Below, piece by piece: positions 28,920 through 37,653 of a stretch of DNA of 64,000 bases. The stretch's first letter is position 1. Every line of letters starts with the position of its first letter. The DNA is taken from positions 682,001 through 746,000 of the forward strand of contig NZ_CP102480.1 in the NCBI RefSeq assembly GCF_024662015.1, given 5' to 3'. A model generated the notes under the pieces. That model did not search any database, was not told where the DNA came from, and saw only the letters and a program-made list of their open reading frames with translations. The stretch is from Nisaea acidiphila. Lineage in GTDB: Bacteria; Pseudomonadota; Alphaproteobacteria; Thalassobaculales; Thalassobaculaceae. The translations under genes and the position numbers were made by a program.

Positions 28920-30074
28920 ATGTTGGAATATATCGGTTTCTTTGAAATCTGGGCGACCGTGATCGGCCGCTTCTGGCCGGTCTGGCTCTCCCTCGTGGCG
29001 CTCCTCGGTGCGAGCTACCATTTCCGCCGCAGCCTCAGCCTCTACGGCCGCCTGTTCGACAGCCGGATCGGTATGATCGGCCTGGTCATCGTGCTGTTCT
29101 GGATTCTGACGGCTCTCTTTGCCGACATGGTCGCGGTGTTCGACCCGCTCCAGCAGTTCGCGCTGCTCAAGCGCAAGGCGCCGGGCGTCATCGACGCCGA
29201 GACCGGAAAGGCCCTTCTGTTCGGCGCCGACAATCTCGGCCGCGACCTGTTCAGCCGCATGGTGCACGGCTCGCGCTTCGTCCTGGTGATCGCGCCGGCG
29301 GCGACGCTCTTCGCCTTCATCGTCGGCATCACCATCGGGCTTCCGGCCGGTTATTACGGTGGGAAGATCGACGCGATCATGTCGTTCCTCGCCAATCTGG
29401 TGCTCGCCTTCCCGGTGATCCTGCTGTTCTACCTGCTGGTCACCCCCGGGATCCGCGAAACCCCGATCCCCGTCGCCATGGCCGGGTTTTTCTTCATCTT
29501 CCCGATCATCTTCTTCGGAGTCCTGTTCTACAGCCGCTACGCGACCCGGCCGACGCTGCTGATCGTCCAACTCATCGGCGTGTTTCTGATCGGCGGCTGG
29601 CTCTATTCCGGTCTTGTGTTCAATTCCGATCCGCTCGGGATCATCACGCTGGAGCCGAACGAGCTGAACATCTTCGCCTCGGTGGTCTTCGTGAACTCGC
29701 CGACCGTGTTCCGGATCGTCCGGGGCATCACCATGGACATCAAGACGCGGGACTATGTCGCGGCGGCCCAGACGCGCGGCGAGAACGCCTGGTACATCAT
29801 GCTCTGGGAGATCCTGCCGAATGCCCGCGGGCCGCTGATCGTCGATGCCTGTCTGCGGATCGGCTACACAACGATCCTGCTCGGCACGCTCGGTTTCTTC
29901 GGACTCGGCCTCGCCCCGGAGAGCCCGGACTGGGGATCGATGATCAACCAGACCCGCGCCTTCATCCGCATCGTGCCGACGATCGCCCTGCCCCCGACAC
30001 TGGCGCTCGCCATGTTCGTCCTCGGCCTCAATCTGCTGGCCGACGGACTGCGCGAGCAGTCGCTGAAAGACTGA
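28920..30074 (+). CDS. ABC transporter permease, DppC/OppC-like, long form
   Basis: Second inner-membrane permease, 384 residues against about 290-300 in typical DppC. An extra hydrophobic stretch of about 90 residues (about 180-270: MAGFFFIFPIIFFGVLFY, TLLIVQLIGVFLIGGWLY and then NELNIFASVVF) lies inside the BPD domain. The coupling region RDYVAAAQTRGENAWYIMLWEILPNARGPLIV is intact. GGAGAG lies 6 bases before ATG 28920, and the ATPase gene starts 13 bases after the stop. Confidence 0.92.
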   Translation: MLEYIGFFEIWATVIGRFWPVWLSLVALLGASYHFRRSLSLYGRLFDSRIGMIGLVIVLFWILTALFADMVAVFDPLQQFALLKRKAPGVIDAETGKALLFGADNLGRDLFSRMVHGSRFVLVIAPAATLFAFIVGITIGLPAGYYGGKIDAIMSFLANLVLAFPVILLFYLLVTPGIRETPIPVAMAGFFFIFPIIFFGVLFYSRYATRPTLLIVQLIGVFLIGGWLYSGLVFNSDPLGIITLEPNELNIFASVVFVNSPTVFRIVRGITMDIKTRDYVAAAQTRGENAWYIMLWEILPNARGPLIVDACLRIGYTTILLGTLGFFGLGLAPESPDWGSMINQTRAFIRIVPTIALPPTLALAMFVLGLNLLADGLREQSLKD

Positions 30075-30087
30075 GGAGGAAACGGCC

Positions 30088-32151
30088 ATGACCGAACCGA
30101 TCCTCGAGATCAACAATCTCTCGATTTCCTTCTTCGTCCGCGCCGGAGAGATCCCGGCGGTGATGGATTTCTCATGCAAGGTGATGCCGGGCGAGGCCAT
30201 GGGGCTGGTCGGCGAGTCCGGCTGCGGCAAGTCCACCGTGGCGCTCGGCATCATGCGCGATCTCTCGAACCGGGGGAAAATCACCGCCGGCTCGATCAAA
30301 TTCAAGGGCCGCGACCTGACAACGATGAGCGAGGCGGAACTTCGCAGGATCCGCGGCTCCGAGATCGCCATGGTCTATCAGGAGCCGATGGCGAGCCTCA
30401 ATCCGGCGATGCGGATAGGCCGCCAGCTGATGGAAGTGCCGATGCTGCATGAGAAGGCCTCGGTCGACGAGGCCTATGACCGTGCGCTCGAAATGCTGCA
30501 GGCTGTGCGGCTGCCCGATCCCGAGCGGATGATGGATTCCTATCCGCACCAGCTCTCCGGAGGCCAGCAACAGCGCATCGTCATCGCCATGGCCCTGCTC
30601 TCGAAACCTGCCCTGCTACTGATGGACGAGCCGACCACCGCGCTCGACGTCACGGTCGAAGCCGGGATCGTCGAGCTGGTGAAGGAGCTCGGCCAGCGCT
30701 TCGGCACCTCGATGCTCTTCATCTCGCACAATCTCGGCCTGATTCTGGAGACCTGCGACCGGATCACGGTGATGTATTCCGGCGAGGCGGTGGAAACCGG
30801 CAGCGTGAAGGACGTCTTCGACCGGATGCGGCATCCCTACACCCAGGGCCTCTTCCGCTCGATCCCGCTACCGGGCGCCGACAAATACGCTCATCCCCTC
30901 GTCGCCATTCCCGGTCAACTTCCGCTGCCGCACGAGCGGCCTCGCGGCTGCAATTTCGGGCCGCGTTGCTCCTACTTCGAAGCAGGAAAATGCGATGCCG
31001 GTGAGATCCCGATGATCGATACCGGCATGGAGGGGGCGCATTTCACCAGATGCGCCAGGGTCTCCGAGATCGACTGGGACGCCCCGCTGGTGCACGAGAA
31101 CGTCGTCGAGGCCACCGAGCCCGGCGAGACCATCCTGAAGATCCAGGGTCTCAAGAAATATTACGAGGTCGCGGCCAACAAGATGTTCGGCGGCGGCGAG
31201 ACCCGGGTGGTGAAAGCCAACGAGGAAATCACCTTCGATGCGCGGGAAGCGGAGACGGTCGCCATCGTCGGCGAGTCCGGCTGCGGCAAGTCCACGCTTG
31301 CGAAGATCCTGCTCGGCCTGGAAACAGCAACGGACGGCACGGTTTCCCTCGGCAACAAGGAAATCGGCAGCACCGATATCGGCGACCGCGACACCAATAC
31401 CATCAGCTCGATCCAGATGGTGTTCCAGAACCCTTTCGACACACTCAATCCGAGCCATTCGGTCGGGTCCCAAATCGTCCGCACGCTCGAGCGTTTCGGC
31501 ATCGGCAAGACGCCTCAGGAACGCGAAAACCGGATGCTGGAGCTGCTGGACCTGGTGAAGCTGCCGCGCGAGTTCGCGAAACGCATGCCGCGTCAGCTCT
31601 CCGGCGGACAGAAGCAACGGATCGGCGTCGCCCGCGCCTTCGCCGGCGCGCCAAAGGTCGTGGTCGCGGACGAGCCGGTTTCCGCCCTCGACGTTTCCGT
31701 TCAGGCAGCCGTGACAGAGTTGTTGATGGATATCCAGCGCTCGTCACGGACGACCATGCTTTTCATCAGCCACGATCTCTCGGTCGTCCGCTATATCGCG
31801 GACCGGGTGATCGTAATGTATCTCGGCCATATCGTGGAACAGGGCACGACCGAGGAAGTCTTCGCGCCGCCTTATCACCCCTATACGGAAGCCCTGCTGT
31901 CAGCCATTCCGATCGCGGACACCAAGATCTCGAAGAAGCACATCGTGCTGGATGGCGATATCCCGTCAGCCATGAACCCGCCGAGCGGCTGTCCGTTCCA
32001 GACACGATGCCCTCACAAGAGCGAGGTGCCGGGGAACCGATGCGAGACCGAGCTGCCGGCAACCCGTACCATTGAAGGCGGGCACCGGATCAAATGCCAC
32101 CTCGCGGACGATATCCTGAAACGGATGGAACCGGTCGTCGCGCTGGCCTGA
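30088..32151 (+). CDS. Fused double ABC ATPase, DppD-DppF type
   Basis: 687 residues holding two complete ATP-binding domains in one chain, which would power the adjacent permeases. Walker A GESGCGKST is at 42-50 and at 395-403; both have LSGGQ signatures ([19 protein letters not shown]) and Walker B aspartates (LLMDEPTTALD and VVADEPVSALD). Each half ends with a Cys-containing oligo/dipeptide C-terminal motif (GCNFGPRC, SGCPFQTRC). GAGGAGG sits about 7 bases before ATG 30088. Fused DppDF proteins are known in several proteobacteria. Confidence 0.94.
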   Translation: MTEPILEINNLSISFFVRAGEIPAVMDFSCKVMPGEAMGLVGESGCGKSTVALGIMRDLSNRGKITAGSIKFKGRDLTTMSEAELRRIRGSEIAMVYQEPMASLNPAMRIGRQLMEVPMLHEKASVDEAYDRALEMLQAVRLPDPERMMDSYPHQLSGGQQQRIVIAMALLSKPALLLMDEPTTALDVTVEAGIVELVKELGQRFGTSMLFISHNLGLILETCDRITVMYSGEAVETGSVKDVFDRMRHPYTQGLFRSIPLPGADKYAHPLVAIPGQLPLPHERPRGCNFGPRCSYFEAGKCDAGEIPMIDTGMEGAHFTRCARVSEIDWDAPLVHENVVEATEPGETILKIQGLKKYYEVAANKMFGGGETRVVKANEEITFDAREAETVAIVGESGCGKSTLAKILLGLETATDGTVSLGNKEIGSTDIGDRDTNTISSIQMVFQNPFDTLNPSHSVGSQIVRTLERFGIGKTPQERENRMLELLDLVKLPREFAKRMPRQLSGGQKQRIGVARAFAGAPKVVVADEPVSALDVSVQAAVTELLMDIQRSSRTTMLFISHDLSVVRYIADRVIVMYLGHIVEQGTTEEVFAPPYHPYTEALLSAIPIADTKISKKHIVLDGDIPSAMNPPSGCPFQTRCPHKSEVPGNRCETELPATRTIEGGHRIKCHLADDILKRMEPVVALA

Positions 32152-32180
32152 TCGGGGCCATCCGGTCCGCACAAACAAAA

Positions 32181-32203
32181 AGGGCGGTCTTCGCAGACCG
32201 CCC
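32181..32203. terminator. Terminator between the ABC operon and the XRE gene
   Basis: AGGGCGGTCT and AGACCGCCCT form a 10-bp stem around TCGC loop. The T-run lies on the minus-strand side (TTTTTGTTTG), so it is a real terminator for the convergent XRE gene and a weaker one for the ABC operon. Confidence 0.75.
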
Positions 32204-32249
32204 TGATCACTCCTTCCATGAGCCCCGCGAAGAGCCCCTGGAAGAACCC

Positions 32250-32726
32250 TTAAGCGTCGCCCGGCAATGCCTGGGAGACGGACTTCACCATTTCGGTGAT
32301 GCGCTTGCGCACACCGACATTGGTGATGTTGTAGTACGCGCGGACAAGTTCCAGCGTTTCACGCCGAGCCATCGGGTCGTTCGGCTTCTCCTCGTACTCC
32401 GCCGTCGTCGTTCCCGCGCGCACCTTGCGCGGGGAATTGGCAGCGGTGTCGTCCGTCATGTCGTCGAAGAAGAAGCTGACGGGGACATCGAGGATCTGTG
32501 CGATGTCCCAAAGACGGGACGCGCTGATCCGGTTGGAACCGCGTTCGTACTTCTGGACCTGCTGAAAGGTAATATTCAGAGCCTCACCCAGCTGCTCCTG
32601 GCTCATGCCAAGAAGGGTGCGGCGCAAACGGACCCGCCGTCCGACATGGACGTCGATCGCGTTGTTGTTGGTCACGCGAAAGTTCGGATCGTCATTACCA
32701 TTCATTGCTTGCTTTGCTGCGGCCAT
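32250..32726 (-). CDS. XRE-family regulator, PraR-like
   Basis: 158-residue Cro/CI-type regulator. The helix-turn-helix spans about 25-85 with VGRRVRLRRTLLGMSQEQLG and GITFQQVQKYERG-like NITFQQVQKYERGSNRISASRLWDI. VPVSFFFDDM follows. The C-terminal helix (TLELVRAYYNITNVGVRKRITEMVKSVS) resembles PraR of Azorhizobium and Rhizobium, which controls symbiosis and biofilm genes there; the local targets are unknown. ATG 32726 has no strong ribosome site. The upstream AT-rich region may hold its own operator. Confidence 0.9.
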   Translation of the reverse strand: MAAAKQAMNGNDDPNFRVTNNNAIDVHVGRRVRLRRTLLGMSQEQLGEALNITFQQVQKYERGSNRISASRLWDIAQILDVPVSFFFDDMTDDTAANSPRKVRAGTTTAEYEEKPNDPMARRETLELVRAYYNITNVGVRKRITEMVKSVSQALPGDA

Positions 32727-33216
32727 TATCAGTCTCTAGCAGTTTCAGTGAAGTTGATGCCCGGTCGGAAGAATCAAACATAAGACCGAGCGTGGCGGGT
32801 TTCTACAACGTCCCGGTGTTTTTTCCAACAAAAACTAAAGGATTCGTAGAATATTATCTGGTGACAACCAAGTCAATATTAATTTTCGTTAACTAATATT
32901 TTTCTCTCGACTCAAATAAAACAAAGTCTACATCAAAAATAGGTAAAGTTATTTTTAATTTCTTCTTGAATTGTCACGTTAACGTAATGAATGCGTCCTT
33001 ATAGCCTGATTTCGCGGGAAGAATAAGCAAAATCAAAGAGCGTTTTTTGGCAGGGATTTTCGGAATGGCGCGGGCGCGCGCGGCACACCCCGGCAGCCTC
33101 ATCTCAAAACCGACGATGCAGCCATGACTTCTGTCGTCGCTCGGCTAGACAAGAAGCCCCCCAAAAGAGGCACCATTACGGCAACAAAAAGGTCATTTCG
33201 CAGAAGGAAGACGGAC
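32727..33216. other. 490-base AT-rich intergenic region with palindromes
   Basis: No gene supported. The stretch is clearly AT-richer than its surroundings. It contains the inverted repeat AATATTA (32875-32881)/TAATATT (32894-32900) with 12 bases between, and the perfect palindrome ACGTTAACGT (32976-32985). It separates the divergent PraR-like and MttB-family genes and should hold both promoters. Confidence 0.5.
32875..32900. promoter_or_regulatory. Inverted repeat, candidate operator
   Basis: AATATTA and TAATATT, spaced by 12 bases, 150 bases upstream of the PraR-like start. It could be the site of the XRE regulator or an AT-rich promoter element. Confidence 0.3.
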
Positions 33217-34770
33217 ATGGCAGAGGCCGGGCGCCGCACGAGACGGCGGGAAAGAACGCGGGACCGCGCTGCCAGCGAGAGCCCTAAGCAGCGGATCAAA
33301 CAGAGTGTTTGGCGCCACCTCCGCTCGCCATATCCGCCGCTGCCACTGGTCTCCGAGGACGAACTTGAGGCCATTCACACCGCCTCGCTCCGCATCCTCT
33401 CTGAAATCGGCATCGATTTCCTCGACGATACAGCCCGGACCATTTTGAAACAGCACGGCGCCGAAGTGAGGGGCGGGTCCGAACGCGTTCGCCTCGACCC
33501 CGAGATGGTTTTGGAATACGTCGCCAAGGCCCCGTCCGAATTCACACTCCATGGCGGTCGCCCGGAGCGGGATCTGACCTTCGGCAGCAATCACGTCAAT
33601 TTCTGCTGCATCGCCAGCGCGCCCTTCTGCAGCGATCTGGAAGGCGGACGCCGGGACGGCAATTATGCAGACTTCAACAACTTCTGCCGCCTGACTCAGA
33701 GCGCAAACATCCTCCACATGTTCGGCGGCTATCCGGTCGAGCCGATCGACCTGCCGCCGGACACGCGGCATCTCGACTGCCACTATTCCTTCCTGACACT
33801 GTCGGACAAGGTGCACCACGCCTATTCGCTCGGCCGCCAGCGCCCGTCCGACGCCATCGACATGCTCTGTATCGCCCGCGGCGAGACCCGCGACAGCATC
33901 GCCGAGCGCCCGGGCATGCACAGCATCATCAACACCTCCTCGCCGCTCCGGGTCGATATCCCGATGCTGCAGGGCCTGATGGAGATGAGCGCGCACGGCC
34001 AGGCGATCTGCGTCACCCCATTCACGCTCTCCGGCGCCATGAGCCCCGTCACCATTGCCGGTGCCCTCGCCCAGCAGAACGCGGAGGCGCTGGCGGTCAT
34101 CGCCTTCACCCAGATGGTGCGCGCAGGCGCACCCGTGATCTATGGCGGTTTCACCTCCAACGTGGACATGCGCAGCGGTGCACCCGCTTTTGGAACCCCG
34201 GAATATGCCAAGGCCGCCCTCGTCGGCGGTCAGCTGGCACGGAAGTACGGCCTGCCGTACCGATCCACCAACGCCAACGCCTCGAACGCGCCGGATGCGC
34301 AGGCGGCCTGGGAATCCATGATGTCGCTCTGGCCGGTCATACTCGGCCATACCAACATGGTGATGCACGCGGCTGGCTGGCTGGAGGGCGGGCTCACCGC
34401 GTCCTTCGAAAAGTTCGTCATCGATCTCGAGCTGCTGCAGGGAATGGCGTCCTTCATCGAGCCCCTGGAGATCTCGGAGGCGAGCCTCGCCATCGACGCG
34501 ATCAAAGATGTCGGGCCCGGCGGACATTTCTTCGGCACCCCGCACACGCTGGAGCGCTACGAGACCGCCTTCTACGAGCCGCTGCTCTCCGACTGGCGGA
34601 ATTTCGAGAGCTGGGAGGAAGCCGGCAGCCTCGACGCCACCGCCCGCGCGAACCGGCTCTACCGCGCCATGCTGGATGCCTACGAGGCGCCGAAAATCGA
34701 TCCGGCCATCGACGAGGAACTGAAGGCCTATATGGCCAAACGCCGCGAGAACCCGGGTATTCAGCAATAA
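33217..34770 (+). CDS. MttB-family (trimethylamine methyltransferase-like) protein, non-pyrrolysine
   Basis: Member of the MttB superfamily, whose members transfer a methyl group from a quaternary amine to a cognate corrinoid protein. 517 residues; family stretches PYPPLPLVSEDELEAIHTASLRILSEIGIDF, RDGNYADFNNFCRLTQS and LPYRSTNANASNAPDAQAA are read. There is no in-frame TAG, so no pyrrolysine; it belongs with the non-Pyl group of which MtgB (glycine betaine) is the known example. No corrinoid protein gene is in the window. ATG 33217 follows GAAGGAAG by about 7 bases. An N-terminal basic segment (MAEAGRRTRRRERTR) is unusual. Substrate unknown. Confidence 0.88.
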   Translation: MAEAGRRTRRRERTRDRAASESPKQRIKQSVWRHLRSPYPPLPLVSEDELEAIHTASLRILSEIGIDFLDDTARTILKQHGAEVRGGSERVRLDPEMVLEYVAKAPSEFTLHGGRPERDLTFGSNHVNFCCIASAPFCSDLEGGRRDGNYADFNNFCRLTQSANILHMFGGYPVEPIDLPPDTRHLDCHYSFLTLSDKVHHAYSLGRQRPSDAIDMLCIARGETRDSIAERPGMHSIINTSSPLRVDIPMLQGLMEMSAHGQAICVTPFTLSGAMSPVTIAGALAQQNAEALAVIAFTQMVRAGAPVIYGGFTSNVDMRSGAPAFGTPEYAKAALVGGQLARKYGLPYRSTNANASNAPDAQAAWESMMSLWPVILGHTNMVMHAAGWLEGGLTASFEKFVIDLELLQGMASFIEPLEISEASLAIDAIKDVGPGGHFFGTPHTLERYETAFYEPLLSDWRNFESWEEAGSLDATARANRLYRAMLDAYEAPKIDPAIDEELKAYMAKRRENPGIQQ

Positions 34771-34774
34771 AGAA

Positions 34775-34799
34775 CGGCCTTCCCCGAGGGAGAAGGCCG
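34775..34799. terminator. Hairpin between MttB-family and desaturase genes
   Basis: CGGCCTTC (34775-34782) and GAAGGCCG (34792-34799) form an 8-bp stem between convergent genes. No T-run, so a weak terminator at best. Confidence 0.45.
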
Positions 34800-34821
34800 C
34801 GAGAGTGCACGCGGGGAGGAT

Positions 34822-35787
34822 CTAGAGGTGCGGATGCACCGGGCTCTCCTTCGCCCGGAAGAGCCAGTGGCGGGCGATTTCCCGATACCCTCGATAGATC
34901 CGCTCCGAGGGACGCGCGGTATTGAGCCGCCGCACCGCCTCGTAGCGTGGCAGGCGGTACCAGGGCACACCCGGCTTGTCGTGATGGGCGACATGCAGGT
35001 TGTTGTTGAGGAACAGCAGCGCGAAAGGCGGTTCCGCCTCGACGATGGCGGTCCGGTCCTCCGGCTCCGGCGCGGCATGATGCTCCGCGAAGGAGCGCAG
35101 CAGCAGCAGGCTGGTTCCGGGATAGGCGAAACAGAGCAGATAGGTCCAAAGAGACATCTCGCAGACCAGCAACACCCAGGAAAGGAGCAGCCCTGCGCCA
35201 GCCGCGTGCATGGCCCAGGCTCTAAGATCCGCCCGCCCACGCACAACCTTCAGCGCCTCCCGGCAGAGAAACAGCCCGGCCACGAAAGCGGGACCGATCA
35301 GCAGGCGCCCGGCAAGCGCGTTGACGACCCGGTGCAGAACCCGGCGCGGTGTCGAGTAAAGCGCCCACTCCCCTGGCGTCACATAGAAGGATTCCGGATC
35401 CTCGATCGGATCGGTCAGATACTCGTTCTCGTGATGTTTGAGATGGCTGTCCCGGTAGATGCCATACGGCACCCAGAGCATCAGCGGGAGCCCGGCGAGC
35501 GCGGCATTGAGCCAGCCGACCCGGGTCGGGTGGCCGTGGATGGCCTCGTGCTGGTAACTCGCATGCCAGCAGACCAGAGGCGCTCCGATCAGCGGCAGCA
35601 GCCACGGAGGCACCGCGGCATGCCACCAGGTCGCGGCTGCGAAAAGGCCGTGAATGGCCAGCCACAAGCCGACGGTCGGCCATTCCACGGCGGGTACGGA
35701 TTGCAAGGAAACGGTGCGTTCCTCCCCGAGGGAACGGGCCGCTTCAGTACCTCCAAGAGGCATTCGGTCCACAGATCGCTCAAACAT
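34822..35787 (-). CDS. Fatty acid desaturase-family membrane enzyme
   Basis: Di-iron membrane desaturase or hydroxylase, 321 residues. Three His boxes are present: HEAIHGH (80-86), HLKHH (115-119) and HVAHH (265-269), with an additional RSFAEHH (231-237). Several hydrophobic segments flank the boxes. The start ATG 35787 has no strong ribosome site; ATG 35763 is an alternative. The box spacing fits the small desaturase-like group that also includes beta-carotene ketolase- and alkane hydroxylase-related enzymes, so the acyl substrate is not certain. It is convergent with the MttB-family gene and divergent from the XRE gene at 35906. Confidence 0.85.
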   Translation of the reverse strand: MFERSVDRMPLGGTEAARSLGEERTVSLQSVPAVEWPTVGLWLAIHGLFAAATWWHAAVPPWLLPLIGAPLVCWHASYQHEAIHGHPTRVGWLNAALAGLPLMLWVPYGIYRDSHLKHHENEYLTDPIEDPESFYVTPGEWALYSTPRRVLHRVVNALAGRLLIGPAFVAGLFLCREALKVVRGRADLRAWAMHAAGAGLLLSWVLLVCEMSLWTYLLCFAYPGTSLLLLRSFAEHHAAPEPEDRTAIVEAEPPFALLFLNNNLHVAHHDKPGVPWYRLPRYEAVRRLNTARPSERIYRGYREIARHWLFRAKESPVHPHL

Positions 35788-35905
35788 GCGGGCAGGCTAG
35801 CGTCCGATATTGCACCGCAACAACGAGCGTTTGCGCCATTATTGCCACAAATGTTGAAATTTCACTCTATATGCTGATAATTCAAAACATCGCTGAATTT
35901 TTACC

Positions 35906-36781
35906 TTGAGTGCCTCCTTGGACCGCAGAGACACAGTCGAGATCTTTCGGACCCGGCTCGCCGAGAGCATGGAGCGCGCCGGCGTGAATCGCTCCGGCCT
36001 GGCAAAACGTGTCGGTGTCGACCGTTCGACGCTTTCCCAATTGCTCTCCGCGGAGAACGACCGTCTGCCCCGCGCCGATACGGTCGCGGCGATCGCCGCT
36101 GCGCTCCAGGTCAGCCTCGACTGGCTCCTCGGGCTCACCCAGCAGGAGCAGCTCGGCGCGGAGATCCTGCAGCGTTCGATTCATGTGACCGAGGCCTCGC
36201 GCGCTGCGACGGACCGCAACATCGCCGAGTGGCACGCCGAGGCGGCGGGCTACAAGATCCGTTACGTGCCGTCCAACCTGCCCGACCAGATAAAGACGCC
36301 GGAAGTCGTCGCCTACGAGCATGGCGCCGTCGAGGATTTCGAACGCGAGAGCGCGATCGAGCGCACCCAGGACCGCCTCGCCTATACGAGACGGCCGGAT
36401 ACCGACATCGAGATCTGCATGTCCCGCCAGGCACTCGACGATTTCGCCGCCGGCGCCGGGATCTGGCATGACCTCGCCCCTGACCTCCGGCTAACACAGC
36501 TCGAACAGATCCTCCGGCTGCACGAGGAGCTCTACCCGCGCATGCGGATCTATCTCTTCGACGGGCGCATGGTCTATTCCGCGCCGCTGACGATCTTCGG
36601 CCCTCTGCGCGCCTCGCTCTATCTCGGGCAGAGCTTTTTCGTCTTCAATACGACCGAGCATATCCGCACGCTGACCCGTCATTTCGACCAGCTGATCCGC
36701 GATGCCGTCGTGCAAAGCCATGCCTTGCCGGATCATGTCCGGAACTTGATCCGGACATTTCCGAAAGGTGCCCCCGAATGA
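35906..36781 (+). CDS. XRE-family regulator with C-terminal sensor-like region
   Basis: 291 residues: an N-terminal HTH_3 domain (about 12-78, RLAESMERAGVNRSGLAKRVGVDRSTLSQLL) and a long C-terminal region with no motif I recognise. The only in-frame early starts are TTG (35906 and 35918) without ribosome site, so the start is uncertain. The final ATGA overlaps the next gene, a PhnD-like binding protein without signal peptide, so the two are probably made together. This suggests the pair senses a small ligand. The C-terminal domain could bind such a ligand or contact the PhnD-like protein. Confidence 0.8.
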   Translation: MSASLDRRDTVEIFRTRLAESMERAGVNRSGLAKRVGVDRSTLSQLLSAENDRLPRADTVAAIAAALQVSLDWLLGLTQQEQLGAEILQRSIHVTEASRAATDRNIAEWHAEAAGYKIRYVPSNLPDQIKTPEVVAYEHGAVEDFERESAIERTQDRLAYTRRPDTDIEICMSRQALDDFAAGAGIWHDLAPDLRLTQLEQILRLHEELYPRMRIYLFDGRMVYSAPLTIFGPLRASLYLGQSFFVFNTTEHIRTLTRHFDQLIRDAVVQSHALPDHVRNLIRTFPKGAPE

Positions 36782-37581
36782 TCGCCACGCTCGACATGTA
36801 CGATCTGCCGGAGATCCGGGAGGCCACCGACGCATGGTGGCAAGCGCTCGCGCGCGGCTTCGAGGCAGAGGGTCTTACCGGTGTGCCGCAAACGCGCACC
36901 CGGCTGGCCGAGGAGAGCGACGCCTGGTCCCGGCCGGATCTTTTCTTCACACAGATCTGCGGCTATCCCCTGCGCAGGTTCCACAAGGACGGACTGACCG
37001 TCCTCGGCGCGCCCTGCTACGAGGCCGAAGGCTGCAACGGGCCGCGCTACAGGAGCGCCGTTATCGTGCAAAGCGGCGCCGGGATCACCTCGATCGAAGG
37101 TCTCCGCGGTCAGAGACTGGCCTATAACAACTCGTCCTCCCAGTCCGGGATGAGCGCGCTGCGGGCTCTGCTGGCGGAACAGGGTGCCGGCCCCGGGTTT
37201 TTCGGCGATGCGATCCGCAGCGGAGGACACCGGATGAGTGTCGCCCTGGTCACATCCGGCGAAGCCGATGTCGCGGCGGTGGACTGCGTGACCTGGGCGC
37301 TGCTCCGCAAGTACGCACCGGAGGAATGCGCCGCCGTCGAGATCCTCGCCTGGACGCCGGACGCGCCGGGCCTTCCCTATGCGGTTCGGGCGGGCGCCGC
37401 CCCAGCCTCGATCGCGGCGATGCGGCGGGGAATAGAGCGCGCGCTTGCCGATCCGTCCGCCAAGGAAGCGCGTGCCGCCTTGCTGATCGATGGCTTCACG
37501 CCGCTCGCCGATCACAATTACGTGGAAATCGACGAAATCGAGACCTTTGCCGTCGAACGAGGACTGCCTTCCCTCTTCTGA
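36778..37581 (+). CDS. PhnD/SBP-like protein without signal peptide
   Basis: 267 residues of periplasmic binding protein type 2 fold (PhnD-like PF12974), recognised by QICGYPLRR, LGAPCYEAEGC, NNSSSQSGMSALRALL and ALVTSGEADVAAVDCVTW. There is no signal peptide: the fold starts at residue 1 (MIATLDMYDLPEIREATDAWW). So it should act in the cytoplasm. Its ATG overlaps the stop of the XRE regulator by four bases. A role as ligand-binding partner of that regulator is an inference; a phosphonate or a sulfonate-like ligand is possible. Confidence 0.85.
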   Translation: MIATLDMYDLPEIREATDAWWQALARGFEAEGLTGVPQTRTRLAEESDAWSRPDLFFTQICGYPLRRFHKDGLTVLGAPCYEAEGCNGPRYRSAVIVQSGAGITSIEGLRGQRLAYNNSSSQSGMSALRALLAEQGAGPGFFGDAIRSGGHRMSVALVTSGEADVAAVDCVTWALLRKYAPEECAAVEILAWTPDAPGLPYAVRAGAAPASIAAMRRGIERALADPSAKEARAALLIDGFTPLADHNYVEIDEIETFAVERGLPSLF

Positions 37582-37653
37582 CCTTGTTGCGCCCTTTCGC
37601 GCGCGGCAAGATCCGCGCCGAAGTCGATCCGCCTCAAGGGAAGGAAAGCCAAC

